A DNA stretch of 64,000 nt from Ornithodoros turicata (taxonomy: Eukaryota > Arthropoda > Arachnida > Ixodida > Argasidae), in the NCBI RefSeq assembly GCF_037126465.1, contig NC_088210.1, forward strand, positions 20,299,511 to 20,363,510, read 5' to 3'. The translations under genes were made by a program, and so were the position numbers. This document shows, piece after piece, positions 23,401-33,500 of the stretch. Each line of letters begins with the position of its first letter. The first letter of the stretch is position 1. Below the pieces are notes generated by a model. That model was given only the letters and a program-made list of their open reading frames with translations, searched no databases and was not told the origin of the DNA.

Positions 23401-23654
23401 AAGAAGCCCAGTTTGCTCTGACCGTTACGGAGAACATGATATGTGCGGGTTACGTGAAGGGCGAGATAGACGCCTGCGGAGGGGACAGTGGGGGACCGCT
23501 GGTGTTCCTCGACAAGTCTATCACGGACAAGAGAATATGGGTGCTGGAGGGCATCGTCAGCTGGGGAGGACCTCGGGCGTGTGGCACTGCGAAACACTAC
23601 GGTGGTTACACCAAAGTGCAGCAGTTTATGGACTGGATTAACCAATTTCTTTGA
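11250..23654 (+). CDS. factor C-like modular serine protease zymogen, complete 16-exon gene
   Basis: Homologue of limulus clotting factor C, the LPS-sensing protease that starts haemolymph coagulation in horseshoe crabs. Sixteen exons sum to 2769 nt with every phase matching, giving 922 residues. Order: signal peptide (about 1-24), Cys-rich region (25-107), EGF-like (about 108-138), CCP (139-193), CCP (194-262), LCCL (263-352), linker and C-type lectin (353-492), CCP (493-556), CCP with linker (557-652), trypsin-like domain (665-922). Triad: His711, Asp767, Ser868; pocket Asp862. The activation site reads SPF-IVNG, the Phe-Ile bond known from limulus factor C. Limulus factor C has three CCPs before LCCL; here only two are found. 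Cysteine spacing follows the limulus protein closely. Secreted; zymogen activation is expected by proteolysis. Whether it senses LPS here is unknown. No AATAAA was seen within about 300 bp of the stop. Confidence 0.93.
11501..11661 (+). CDS. factor C-like exon 2 (Cys-rich region)
   Basis: Cysteine spacing equals that of limulus factor C through CHQECKT-like and [10 protein letters not shown] segments. The loop that in limulus carries Arg-Trp-Arg reads R-G-W-R-H here. Phase 2 in, phase 1 out at donor GTGGGT. Confidence 0.9.
11975..12647. mobile_element. mariner-type foldback element in factor C-like intron 2
   Basis: Ends CAGGGTGTCCCAGA and TCTGGGACATCCTG form terminal inverted repeats and are flanked on both sides by TA, as expected for Tc1/mariner target duplication. 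Inner parts also pair (GGAGGTTCCAAACCCAGCCC with GGGCTGGGTTTCCAACCTCC), so the element folds nearly end to end. No transposase. Confidence 0.8.
13423..13518 (+). CDS. factor C-like exon 3 (EGF-like)
   Basis: Encodes [10 protein letters not shown] and [13 protein letters not shown], a compact EGF-like module of six cysteines. Strong acceptor CTTTACTTTTTAG and donor GTACGG; phase 1 on both sides, as usual for shuffled extracellular modules. Confidence 0.92.
13592..13756 (+). CDS. factor C-like exon 4 (first CCP/sushi)
   Basis: Four-cysteine CCP module starting [11 protein letters not shown], with [12 protein letters not shown] and [10 protein letters not shown]. Phase 1 to phase 1. It corresponds to the first CCP of limulus factor C, directly after the EGF. 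Confidence 0.92.
13805..14726. mobile_element. long foldback element between the two CCP exons
   Basis: Terminal repeats GCCCTTACAGGAGCATGAAA and TTTCATGCTCCTTTAAGGGC bound about 920 bp. An inner hairpin at roughly 13904-14190 has arms of about 140 bp meeting near CACACCTGCTCTGTTCACAAGTG. It carries an ACGC microsatellite (13836-13868). Sits in the intron where a further CCP exon would be expected. Confidence 0.75.
14961..15167 (+). CDS. factor C-like exon 5 (CCP matching limulus CCP3)
   Basis: Encodes [11 protein letters not shown] and [12 protein letters not shown], then [12 protein letters not shown]. The opening FC-DL resembles the start of the third, not the second, limulus CCP. Phase 1 to phase 1, acceptor CCCTCTTCCAG. 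Confidence 0.9.
15283..15352 (+). CDS. factor C-like exon 6 (LCCL start)
   Basis: Encodes [18 protein letters not shown], the entry of the LCCL module including its first cysteine. Phase 1 in, phase 2 out; acceptor GATTGTTTTGCAG. Confidence 0.88.
15455..15652 (+). CDS. factor C-like exon 7 (LCCL core)
   Basis: Encodes [16 protein letters not shown], then the characteristic [18 protein letters not shown] and [10 protein letters not shown], the signature LCCL motif. Phase 2 in and out. Confidence 0.93.
15737..15798 (+). CDS. factor C-like exon 8 (LCCL end/linker)
   Basis: Short exon encoding [13 protein letters not shown], aligning with the segment A-RSFRFD that follows LCCL in limulus factor C. 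Phase 2 in, phase 1 out; donor GTACGT. Confidence 0.85.
16129..16302 (+). CDS. factor C-like exon 9 (C-type lectin, first half)
   Basis: Starts the CTLD with [13 protein letters not shown] and the first-helix motif [10 protein letters not shown], then [10 protein letters not shown]. Ends at donor GTAATC in phase 1. Reading through would hit a stop eight bases later, which supports this boundary. Confidence 0.85.
16355..16540 (+). CDS. factor C-like exon 10 (C-type lectin, second half)
   Basis: Contains the second cysteine set ([22 protein letters not shown]). The usual WIGL region is replaced by [10 protein letters not shown] followed by six arginines, and no EPN, QPD or WND calcium motif is visible, so Ca-dependent sugar binding is unlikely. 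Phase 1 to phase 1. Confidence 0.88.
16601..16792 (+). CDS. factor C-like exon 11 (CCP)
   Basis: CCP module: [38 protein letters not shown]. Matches limulus CCP4, which follows the lectin domain (CDDPGPLENG). One-exon module, phase 1 both ends. Confidence 0.92.
16960..17041 (+). CDS. factor C-like exon 12 (last CCP, first part)
   Basis: Encodes [16 protein letters not shown], like the start of limulus CCP5 (TCQNPPVPSYG). Phase 1 in, phase 2 out at GTAAGT. Confidence 0.87.
17168..17373 (+). CDS. factor C-like exon 13 (last CCP, rest)
   Basis: A basic, Pro/Ser-rich linker precedes [25 protein letters not shown] and [11 protein letters not shown]. The same long insertion before KLPEGH is present inside limulus CCP5. 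Phase 2 in, phase 1 out; donor GTTCGT. Confidence 0.9.
18403..18692 (+). CDS. factor C-like exon 14 (activation site, catalytic His)
   Basis: Encodes [12 protein letters not shown] followed by IVNGN, then GQWPWQA and VLTAAHC with the catalytic His. The bond before Ile follows Phe, as in limulus factor C, and not Arg or Lys. Phase 1 in, phase 0 out. Confidence 0.95.
19282..19830. repeat. inverted repeat pair D, left arm
   Basis: About 530 bp whose reverse complement recurs at 20882-21395 in the same intron. Shared blocks include AGGCTTCACCTGTT, CCGCTGACAGCGCT, GAATATTGGGATC and GTGCGAACAAACCC. A short open frame is preserved in both, but no family is recognised. Confidence 0.75.
20882..21395. 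repeat. inverted repeat pair D, right arm
   Basis: Reverse-complement partner of the arm at 19282-19830, separated by about 1.05 kb of AT-rich sequence with poly-T tracts. The arms are diverged by substitutions and small indels, so they are not an assembly duplication. Confidence 0.75.
22204..22371 (+). CDS. factor C-like exon 15 (catalytic Asp)
   Basis: Encodes [11 protein letters not shown] and [10 protein letters not shown] with the catalytic Asp, then RVQPVCLP. Phase 0 both sides. The preceding intron of 3.5 kb is the longest of the gene and carries a pair of inverted repeats. Confidence 0.94.
22408..22495 (-). mobile_element. SINE tail fragment
   Basis: Contains TTAGCGCCGCGAAGCAACTG and TGTGGCTATGAGC, the reverse complement of the 3' part of the tRNA-derived SINE seen complete at 22618. 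It lies 37 bp downstream of factor C-like exon 15. Confidence 0.65.
22618..22895 (+). mobile_element. tRNA-derived SINE (Ruka-like), full copy
   Basis: Has an A-box-like TGGCATAGAGG and a perfect B box GGTTCGAATCC 55 bp apart, then the conserved body TTTTCTCTGGGTTTTCCC, ATGTCGGCACAATTCC and GAAGTCGGCCCAGGAC. The tRNA-like head plus this body is repeated at several places in the window. Resembles the Ruka SINEs described from ixodid ticks; the name is from memory. Confidence 0.85.
22970..23208 (-). mobile_element. tRNA-derived SINE, inverted copy
   Basis: Carries GTCCTGGGCCGACTTCAAGG, GCCGACATTCGTCTGG and GGATTCGAACATGCC, which are the SINE body and B box read on the minus strand. Lies about 90 bp upstream of the last factor C-like exon. 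Confidence 0.8.
23301..23654 (+). CDS. factor C-like exon 16 (catalytic Ser, stop)
   Basis: Encodes [21 protein letters not shown] and [11 protein letters not shown] with the active Ser and a trypsin-like pocket Asp six residues before it. Ends [18 protein letters not shown] then TGA, a standard protease C-terminus. Confidence 0.96.
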   Translation, partial: VTGWGVTETKDYADVLKQAVVPVVSAKQCQQAYEEAQFALTVTENMICAGYVKGEIDACGGDSGGPLVFLDKSITDKRIWVLEGIVSWGGPRACGTAKHYGGYTKVQQFMDWINQFL

Positions 23655-24444
23655 TGACTCTCTCGGCATTTGGGTGTTAAAAGTGACTAACTTGTAATGT
23701 TCAGGTAGAACCGAGCCTTGGCGATTTCATTTTCCACGTAATTTAAGCGCGGACCATAGGAGTGTCTTAGCATGTATCGGTTCACATACGATAGAGTACA
23801 AGACGAGCGTAAGACATTCCCTCTCACACGTCATTGGAGACGTCGACACACACGTGACCATAAGAATAGCACGTGACAAGTACGTGACCGTTTATATAAA
23901 AAAGGATTGCTGTTTGTAAGAGTGGTTTTGTAACTTATTTCGGCACAGCGCATGTCACATGATGTCGCCCACGTCATCTGGAAGGTCTGGACGAGGCCCA
24001 TGCCGACGTATGGGCGGGTTTGCGGTTGCGCCGCACGCAAATCATGTACGGTCACAGCGCAAGGACCGCAATGCTCTCGCGTTTCGTACGCGTTTGGCAG
24101 TGCACCAAAGAGTACGGTGATTTTTTGTTATTAATTACTGGAAGGGAACTCCGAAGCAAGGAAGAGACGTATATAGCAAGGACAACAACGTCTTTTCCTT
24201 GTCTCGGGGTTCTCTTTCATCATGTACAAGTACAACCAGCTAGCTGCATCTCGTCTCTCCTATCTCTTAATGCCGTATTGGCCTCCACCATGCATGAGGG
24301 CATAATCTAGGCACTTGACATGGCATCACACTGCACACTCTCGTTTGTTTAATTATCGCGGCGCCGGTTCAGTAGGGAGGTTTAGAAGGATTACAAGATA
24401 TTTAGCAGATTGGAACGTCATTACGATAACAGTTCCGTAAACAA

Positions 24445-24618
24445 CCCAAGCAGCACAATATTGTGCTGCTTGGGTTGTGTGGGCTCGAAGTCGAGTGCAA
24501 TAGGGGTGGACGGTATGTGTCTTATCAATGTTCTTTAGCTGCAAGAACGTGTTCAAGGCCTTCCACCTACCCGTCAACCCCTATTGCACTCGACTTTCAG
24601 TACATTGTGCTGCTTGGG
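24445..24618. mobile_element. MITE family K, copy 2, rearranged left end
   Basis: Bounded by CCCAAGCAGCACAAT and ATTGTGCTGCTTGGG with the family inner arms AAGTCGAGTGCAATAGGGG and its complement. The left end is doubled: the terminal repeat is followed at once by its own inverse, forming a perfect 30-bp palindrome. Confidence 0.85.
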
Positions 24619-26695
24619 AAGGTACGCCAAGTACCCGATTCTTTTGCAATTGCTGACATCGCGTTGCTGGTCTTGGATTTGAAAGCTGTTTGTTTCTTGT
24701 TTTTTTTTTCGTGGAACGCCTCTGATATGTTAAAACCATACCTAATCTGTGCTTCCTTTTGACTCCCTGCACCGCAAGAAAATACCGCTCTGCTGAAAAA
24801 TATACCGCTCTGTAGAAGCAAATACCGCACCGGAAAGTACCGCTTGCCCCCTCCACACCTGCGCGTGCATTTTCTTTCCTTACCGCCGCAAAAATCGCCA
24901 TTTTTGGGTGGTTTGACAAATATATTTTTTCTGGCTGACAGTATCACTTCAAAATATATTGCTATATTGGAAAATGTAGCCAAATTAATGCCCTCTCGAG
25001 TGATATAAGTTTCATAAACAAAGCTATCCATGTATTCCCAAAATGAATTTTGGAACACAAAAAATCGGTGCAAACAGCAGAAACTTCATAAAGATACGCC
25101 GGTATCTTGAACAAGAATACCAATCTACAAGTTCCAAATTATACAAAATGTGGCAAACTTCGTCAGAAATAATATCTGCAAATATCAACACTCTGGATCA
25201 AGAAGTTAATAAGTTGTCGAAAATAAAGTCAACACCCACGTTGTTCATGTAACTGAGTGGCAGAGTTCATTGAAGGAGTAAAACAGAACTGAACATCGTA
25301 ATTTCTGCAGAAAACATTTGTTTCATGTTCAACTTTCCTATTCTTGTACCAGAGTTTGAGTTTGAGTTTGATTATAAAAAAACTATATTTTGTTATTTCA
25401 CCGCTCTTCTATTCCTCCCAGTTAGTTTTGATAGAGGAAGAACCGCAATAGCGCACGTTATACATATCCACACATTCAGGACAAAAATCTGATTGTCTAA
25501 CACCTTCAGAGTCGTTATTTTGTGTTATAATAAACGAAATCGAATCAAAATATGCTTCAAATGCGAGTATTGCACATTTGCGAAAGAGGTCCGCCGCGGG
25601 AGCCCCGAGACTCAACGACCAAGATAAAATCTCCACACTGCCTCCTTGGCGCAGAGCCAGCTTCATAAATCACCACCACGAGGAAAAACTAAAAGTGAAA
25701 ACGAAAGTCATTCTGTAGTGTTTATAGCATCCAACAGATGTCACCACTTGTCCATATCTACCTTAGGGACAGAGTAGCGCCGCTCGTAAACCGTCGATCA
25801 CCGGTGATCGACGCTCTATGGTCGCGGTAAGGAAAGTGTTAACAGATGCTGCTGTAAAAAAAAAATATAGGTTCGGTGTTGCGAGCTTTTCGAGAGTTGG
25901 ACATATCATGGCTCACTACATTCGTCATTCAAAAAAAAAAAAAAAAAAAAAAGGAAGAAAAAAGCGAAAAAGAGCATATTCACACGATGCAACCTTAGTG
26001 CAACTTTACAAGTTGTGCCAATTAGTGCAACTTTAGCGCCGTCTGAACGGGTTGCGCAACCCGGTTGCTAGAGTTGCAGCACGGATCGCCCGGCACTAGC
26101 GATTCTTCTCGCAACCTGTCCACCACTTAGCTCCCCCTCCTAAGACATCCAATCCCGCCGTGGCGTACTTCTGATAGACGTAAATTCCGCAGCCCAGCCA
26201 GCACGGGTTTCCAATACGACGCTAACAGCATGGAACATGGAAGCTGCCCCGGCGGTTCATGCAAAATATTTCACGAGAATGTGTTCTTGGCTGCGTCAAC
26301 CCCATTTTCAGCTCTCGCTCTCGCGCGACTGGACAAAGAAGGGGATGACATTTTCTCGGTTTCGTTCAACACTACCATGCGGCTAGCTGCTCACCGTGTG
26401 AAAGGACTGTGCAACTTCAATGAGGCCCGTGCATATGACGTCACGCACAGCCTTTGAGCCACGTGACTCGGGAAAGCATGGCGATGCGACACAGGCGTCA
26501 TACTTCTGGCTGAATGAGGCAACAGCGTGTGTTTTTATAATATCTACCCGTAATTGCACGTACACCGAAACTAGTGACTCTAACCGAAACAACTCACGGC
26601 ATGCCCTCCTACTGTGACTCCGGTGCGGCAATATCTTTTCCCGAGTCATGTGACCAAACGTGACGTCACTGCACAAGCCTCGTTGCGTGCACCTC

Positions 26696-26955
26696 GTGTG
26701 CAGCTCGCGTGGGTCAGTGGTTAGCGTGCCGGTCATGTCACGTCGAGACTGGGAGATAAGTACCCGTGTTCGAATCCCGGTGCCGGCTGTACTGTCTGTT
26801 TTTTTTTTTTTGCTGGGTTTTCCTTAGACTTCGGGAGGGGGGGGGCACAGGCCCCTTAGAAGTCGGCCCAGGACGCACAATCCCTCCAGAGCGTTAGTCG
26901 TGAGGGTGACCCACCTCTTTGAGGCTGACAACGACGAGCTTTTTCATTACCTCCA
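26696..26955 (+). mobile_element. tRNA-derived SINE
   Basis: Head GCTCGCGTGGGTCAGTGGTTAG (A box-like) and TGTTCGAATCCC (B box), then the body with GAAGTCGGCCCAGGACGCAC. The 3' half diverges from the 22.6-kb copy and matches the 58-kb copy (GTCGTGA ending), so two subfamilies are present. Confidence 0.8.
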
Positions 26956-27393
26956 TTAATTGCCACCAGTTGTGCCATTACCAATGCCATTACCATTACC
27001 AATTGCGTGCAACTGTTGCTGGAACGACGCTGCACCAAAAGTTGCATCGTGTAAATCGACCCTAACCTACATAGTCGTGCGACTCAATCGGGGCGCTCCC
27101 CTCCTCCCATCGAGGGCAATAGGACAACACAGCATATGTCAACACAGCGGACAACGCAGTGGAGAAGAAGGACAACACAGCGACGATCGGAGCACCTTTC
27201 TGTGTGATTTTCACGGAAGGTGGCACGTGCCATATGCGCCTATCTAAACAGTACGCAGGATAGGTCAGCGGATATGGTTCATAAATTTGCTGAACGACTA
27301 TGCTGCGGAACAGGGAGGAAATAAATTGCTGCCGTTTGTTCAGCAGCGAGTAGGAGCTCCGTGGGAGCCTCTAAGGTCGCCTCCTCGTGTGAG

Positions 27394-27420
27394 TATAAAC
27401 ACGTCCAACGTTGACTCAGC
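27394..27420 (+). promoter_or_regulatory. candidate core promoter of the four-Cys secreted protein gene
   Basis: TATAAAC at 27394 is followed 24 bases later by the initiator-like ACTCAGC. This places transcription start about 86 bases before the first ATG, with no intervening ATG in the same frame. Motif match only. Confidence 0.4.
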
Positions 27421-27503
27421 TGACTTTCCTCAAGGGCGACAATAATCCATCGCGCTGTGGAGACACTTCGCAGGGTCCGGCGCCGACTGCACAACCCTTC
27501 AAA

Positions 27504-27594
27504 ATGTATGGCAAAGAATGGCTGCGTGCACTGTGCTCTGCGGCTCTTTTTGTGTCTGTGATTACAGTAAAGAATCCCTGCGGGGAGCTCCCAG
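27504..27594 (+). CDS. four-Cys protein exon 1 (signal peptide)
   Basis: ATG in CAAAATGT is the first in the presumed transcript. Encodes the signal peptide and NPCGELP, ending in phase 1 at GTGAGT. Confidence 0.78.
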
Positions 27595-30500
27595 GTGAGT
27601 TATAATAACCGGATGTGAGGGCCAACACACCGTGTCGACTGCTCCGTCTAACTGTGTAGTCATAGCTTTCCTCTGAGGTCACTCTAGGCGTGTCTGAACA
27701 ACAAGTATTTTAGTGCGAACGTGAGATGAATGAACTGTCTTGTTGAATGCTGCCAATGGAGAAATGTAAAACATGCAGGCGTGAAAGGAAGCGGGATAAA
27801 CATCTCAGCTGAACATATCTGTCGTGCTGTTCGCGGCCCAGCAATAGGCCTCCACCCGAGAAACGTCATCATGACGTCGGTAGACAGACTGAAACCGAAA
27901 CAAATCGGAAGGGGAGGGCTGGGTTCCCCCCAAGAATGGCCACTTGTTCGCTGCCTCCTACTGAAAGAAAAAGTAGGTCCGAACGTCGTGTTCGCTTCGG
28001 GTACCAACGTAAATCCCTCAAGACCGTGGCTTTCGGGCGGGACCTTGTTCGCCCCTATAGCTTCGAGCGTAGTTCAAGCCAACCAAACTGGTGGCGCTGT
28101 ACAACACTATGACGTCATTTATTTACAAACAGGGAGAAGACTTATTCCAACACTGCTTCATCTCAGGACATTGCATTTAGCATTGGGTCGTGTACTTCTT
28201 GTGGAGCTACCAGTACTCTTCGTTGAATTATACGCTGAAAACATCCCTACTTGAGTAATTATAGATCCCTACCCCCGCCATTACATATCTGTAGAGATCC
28301 CACACATCTTCTTGCGATCCTTTCTCGCTTTCTGGTTCCTCTGTATCATTCAAGCGCGACGTTATGTTATGTCAAGTCTAGCATATATAGCCTCAACTTC
28401 CTTGTCCGTATTGACCTTACGTTTGTATTTTCTATAGTTTGCTAAATTAACCTATCTGCCTCTGCCTCTTTTCCTTTTCTTTTCTTTCCCCTTTTCTTCT
28501 TCCTCTTTTCCTTTTCTTCTTTCTCTTCAACTTTTTTCTTTTTGTTCTCATTTTCATTTCTGCCCCATTTTTTTGGAATAGCAAGCCGACCTCCGTCTGG
28601 CTGACCTTTCCTTTTTTTTCTTAACAAACATATCCCCCCCCCCATCTGCTTCTATGCATGTAATGCTGTAGTAATGTATAATGCATGTATGCTGTTCTTG
28701 GGCAGGAACAAAACATTGTTATTATTCATTCATACCAACCCACGGGCAATGGGGTATAGCGCAGCTTAAGCGCTGAGGCACCCCATAGCACCGTCATCAC
28801 ATATTTCTTTTGTAGTTCTAGTACTACTCTTCGGGACTTGTGAACTCGTGAAGCTGTAAAGGGTCTAGTATATGTACGGCTGTAACCTCGCGAAGAATAC
28901 AGGTGCCTTGCAATGCCTAAGGCACCCTATCATCAGTGCTACGCCTGTTGACGCTGAAGTAGATGTTGAACATTCGGCGAACTCCCGGCTTCCTGTTGTG
29001 AACGTGTCCGTGTATTCACACAACCGATATCCCCCCAGAAGCGGAAGATGCGAAAAGCGTCATAGCTTTCTGCTGTCACGTGAGCGCGAGCGCTCAACGT
29101 CGTGTCTTCACGTACACTGCTAACCGTGGTGAATATCCTGCTACACAGCCGCAAGATATTCCGTAGCAGACGACAGGGAAACACGTTGACGGTGTCTTCC
29201 GCTAAATGTCGTCTGCTAAATGCGCAGTACGCCACTCCCGATATTGCGCACCGTGTGAATGCTCAACATAACACGGGACGGAACTTCGGCTGTGTGAGCA
29301 GTGTTTTCGCTTTTTCTTCCACTAGAATGTTCCGTGAGGATGTCGCTCGTGTGAATACACGGTGTCTATCTTCTTCCTTGTCGTGAGAGGACAGACATAC
29401 TGTTTCTTTTGTTTGTTTTTTGTTTTTTTGCTGCGTCCGCACATGAATATTGCTTTAGATACCTCACCGTTCTGCTCCACGTCGATTAAAAATTTTAAGT
29501 ATTCCCCTATTTGCTTGTATGTGCCAGCAAAAGCGGAAAATCCTTAGTCATCTGTTTAACCAAGTAGTACAGGTTAGTGACTTAGGCCCCAGAAGTGTGA
29601 GCAAACTTCAAATAAAGTGGAGCCATGTTGTGTTGTGTTACGTCCTTGTGGGCGTTGTCGTGCCCAACCTCAGGCTTCGTCGTCATGGAGTGGACTGTAT
29701 ACTCTACTAGCCGTGTATTCACACGCGACATCGCTACGAAATGTTCTCATGGAAGAAGTAAAAAAAAAAAGAAAGAAGAAGAAACTGTTCACGGGGCGGA
29801 AGGTTCACCGCGTCGTGCGTTGAGTATTCGCGTGGCCAGAATGTCCAGAAATGCGTACTGCCCAGGCCTCCATGCATTACACCAAGCCCCAAAAGCTCCC
29901 AATACTCACCTTATACGCGAACGGGCGACGGGTCTGCACCCCAACCCGGTGCAGCGAGTGGCCTCTCCTAGGCTGAGGTTTCCCTCCTGCTTCGCATCCG
30001 ATCTCGTAGTGCCTACACGTGCGCCCACACTTTCAAACTCGGCCGCACGACCAGTCCAAACTGTCGCCAATGCGGTGGGCCAGAAACGGAGGAACACATT
30101 ATAACGGTGTGTCCGCGGCTGCTTCCGACGCCAGACGGTAACTCCAGAGAGCAGTGCAGCACCCTGGAACATCAGAGCTACAGATTGAGAAGATCGTCCA
30201 TCTGCGCGGCAACCTCCAGCGCCGCGAATGCGTACAGAAAGCCCTGCTGAACTTTCTGAAGGCACTGGACACTCACGGACGGTTGTAGTGCAGGAAACTG
30301 TGAGCCTTCCCCTTTCCCTTATACCCCCTTTCACCCCTTCCCCGAGCAAAGTGCTGCCAATCTAGGCTGGCAGACCGATCGAATCCCTCCCCCCCTCCCC
30401 CCAAGAAAAAGCTGTACCACACACAGTTCACTTACCTGCCACATTGATGCTCCCTACATGGCCCCAAAACGCTGCTAAGCCGACCGCGATCCACAATGAG

Positions 30501-33500
30501 TCACCTTCGCTCGTGGTACACATGTGGTACAGCATGCAGCAGCTTCGTCCATGGATTGTGACGGCTGTGTGCTTTACTCACGAATGGATTACTCACGGGC
30601 TCCTTAAGAGGACCATGCCCAGGGGCTCTGTTCTGTCGTTTACGTGTCCGCGCGTCCAGTTGTGTACGTCTCGTATATAGGGAGCAACCGACTTACCTTT
30701 TTATTTACTTATTTATATATACGTATACATTTTTGCAGACGAACCCACAATGCTCTCTGTGATCAAACCTGTTGCCCATGCGATCTACAACTGCGTGGAA
30801 AACGTATTCCTTAAATACCAAATACGATCCAAATTGGCCATTTTGGTAAGTGAGATAAGAGGTAGGAGTTTATGAGGCGGCTGTTGTGTAAAGTACTATG
30901 GATGCTAAGCAGCATACGAAGCTTTGTTATACCAAGGACTTGAATCATTATTGACTATCACTTCATCGTTTCGTATCACATACTGAGCAGTATAAGTCCT
31001 GAGGTAGTCAGTCACGAATTAAGTGGCAAACTTCCCCATCCATCGTCACTTCATTTATTTGTTGTTGTTGCGAGGACGTTGTTTGCTCGAATGCGTAACG
31101 TTTCATTCGAAGCACAGCCAAGTTGCACTATAGTGGAGTTCTGTGAAAGCTGTCCACGCAGAATCTCAGGAGGTAAGACGACAGCGTTGATTGGCAACAC
31201 TCTGCGATGCTTTAGCGAGGAACGCCACCACCACCACTAGCGAGTATTACGCCACAAAGATAGCTTGTCAGTGTGGATTACCCAGGTAGTGGCGATGAGG
31301 GGACGCACAGCAAGCGAGAGGAGTGAAGTGGACGATGACGTGGAGCACGGATACTGAGTTTCTGATAGGGCTTCTCTCTGGGCTTGAGATGACGTGTACC
31401 TTGCAAAGCTCTTCTGGGAGCTGTGGATTACTGTGCCAGTTTAGCAGACCACGCTGGTGACGCATGTGGTTTGGTGTGTGGCCGCGATTTTGCAAGCCGT
31501 GGGTTTACTTAGGGCCTGAGAGCCTCGCGGCAGTTTTGTGGAGTTCGCGAAATGATAGGCGACGCAACTTTCGCAGTGCCATCGTCGTGACCCAGAAGCG
31601 TTTTGTATAGTAAAACATTTTTCGCAGCGTTCTCTCGTTGCAGTCGATGAGCGCGTGCTTGACGAGGTGACCATATAGAGCATGCCGTTTCTTTTTCATG
31701 TTTCAGGCAGTATCGGGCATGTGCGAGTTTCATGACAAATGCTTCAAGAATGCACCTGGAAAAGTGGTGAATGCTCACTCCTTCGTTCTTAAAATAAGAG
31801 AAGTTAAAAGGGGCGCTATAAAGTGCAAAAATTTTTCGGCGTGAAGGATGTCGTTGCCATTGACATCAACGCAAAAATTTCTGCGCTTTAGTACCTCTTT
31901 AAATTACTCTAAACGTTCAACTAAAAAAAGTTGTTTTCACGTTGCTCAGTATACTTGATGGCGCGTTATTGTGATTACTTGGCAAATATCCGAGTATGGC
32001 AAATAATGCAATTGATACCATTGCTCACTGCGTGTTTCATTGATTGTTAGACGCAGGAACAACGAAGTGCAAACGTTGATTGCATCGTAGAAAGGCTTCT
32101 GGAAGTGTTGGTGAGTTCCTTTTTGCTACTAATCATGGACGAATGCTGTTGTGGCACTGATCGTCATTTGATGTCCTTTCAGCCGTACGATGAGCTGGAG
32201 TCCGAGCACGATCCAAAAATTGTTGTCACGCACGCATTGGTAAGTATTGTAGAGGAGATGGTGTCCCCCTGTATCCGTGCATTCACGCTAGCGACATTCC
32301 CGCAGGGAATATTCCAGTAAAAAAAAAAAAAAAAAGAGAGAGCTGATCACGTGCTGCAGCGTGTTACGTTGAGCATTCGCACGGCGCGAAATGTCGGGAG
32401 CACGCCCTACTAGATTATAATGACCATGCCATAATCGGCAACCCCTTTGAGAAGCCCTTCCGCACGATCCGCTGGGAGCGCTACACATCGGCCCGCGAGA
32501 TATACATCATGATTGGACGATGGAAATCTGAATTTGGGACACGCAGAAGCGGACGTACGACTGCCGTATCAGACGACAGCAACAGCTCCCATGAAAACGC
32601 GTGGAATGGTGATGATAATCAACTTTATACAGAAACATCTCTCGCGGGACATCCACCGCTTGTACAAAAATAATAAGGTAATCTGAAGTACAAAGTATTG
32701 TAGAAGTTGAGGAAGCAATAACCGTGCCGATGAGCAGCGCCACCGCTACCTTCCAAATACGGCGCTGGGAAGGGACGCCTATGACATGGTCGATATAATC
32801 TGGTAGGTCGTGGTCGGGAGTGGCGTACTGGCTACATAGCAGACGACACCGACGGCCCTGTCGTCTTTTACGAAATATCATGACGTTCAGCGCTCGTGCT
32901 CACGTGGCAGCCGACAGCCATGGCGTTCTCCGCATGCTCCGCTGGAGCAACGCCACCTAGATGCAGAAGGCCTGCTTCTTGCCTCCTCTCCGTCCTTAGC
33001 GACGTGGACATATATAATCAGAATTCGTCTGCTACTGCGTGTCGCCGTTCTGTGGATTAAAGAACTCGCAAATGATTGCAGCTAACTTGGAACCTGTAGA
33101 CCCGAATCTGTAGACAAAGAGTGCGACACGCTTTACAGAAAATCGGTCTTGAGAAAGATATGGAACCGTTTTACGCTTTCTTTTAAAGATTTCCCATTTA
33201 GTATACGGGGACGTTCACTCACTGCTCGCAGACGACGGTGGTTCGTCTCCATGGCTACGACCGCGGAAAGCTCGTTCGTGATTGGCTACTGCCGTTGAAA
33301 ACACGATCCAGATTGGCTGACTCTTAGTTGTTACGTCGCGTCGACGAGTAAGCCGGCTTTCTCTATCTAGGTGGTGTTGGCTGGAATATTCTGGGGATTG
33401 TCGATCGTGTGAATACACCGTATGCATGAATGCAGCGTTCCGCAAGAGAACAGTTCAGAACAGCATTTGGAACAACGCGCGGCTGTCATGGACGCAGAAT

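Larger units (their letters stand above)
23655..27390. other. intergenic interval between factor C-like and four-Cys genes
   Basis: No confident gene. It holds MITE K2, an AT-rich stretch (24900-25400), a 22-base A run near 25930 and a SINE. Two short open frames have protein-like composition. One is a Lys/Ser-rich 69-codon frame at 25043-25252 (plus), coiled-coil-like. The other is an 85-codon frame at 25409-25666 (minus) with ATG and a CPEC motif. Neither has a recognised family or convincing splice sites. Confidence 0.45.
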
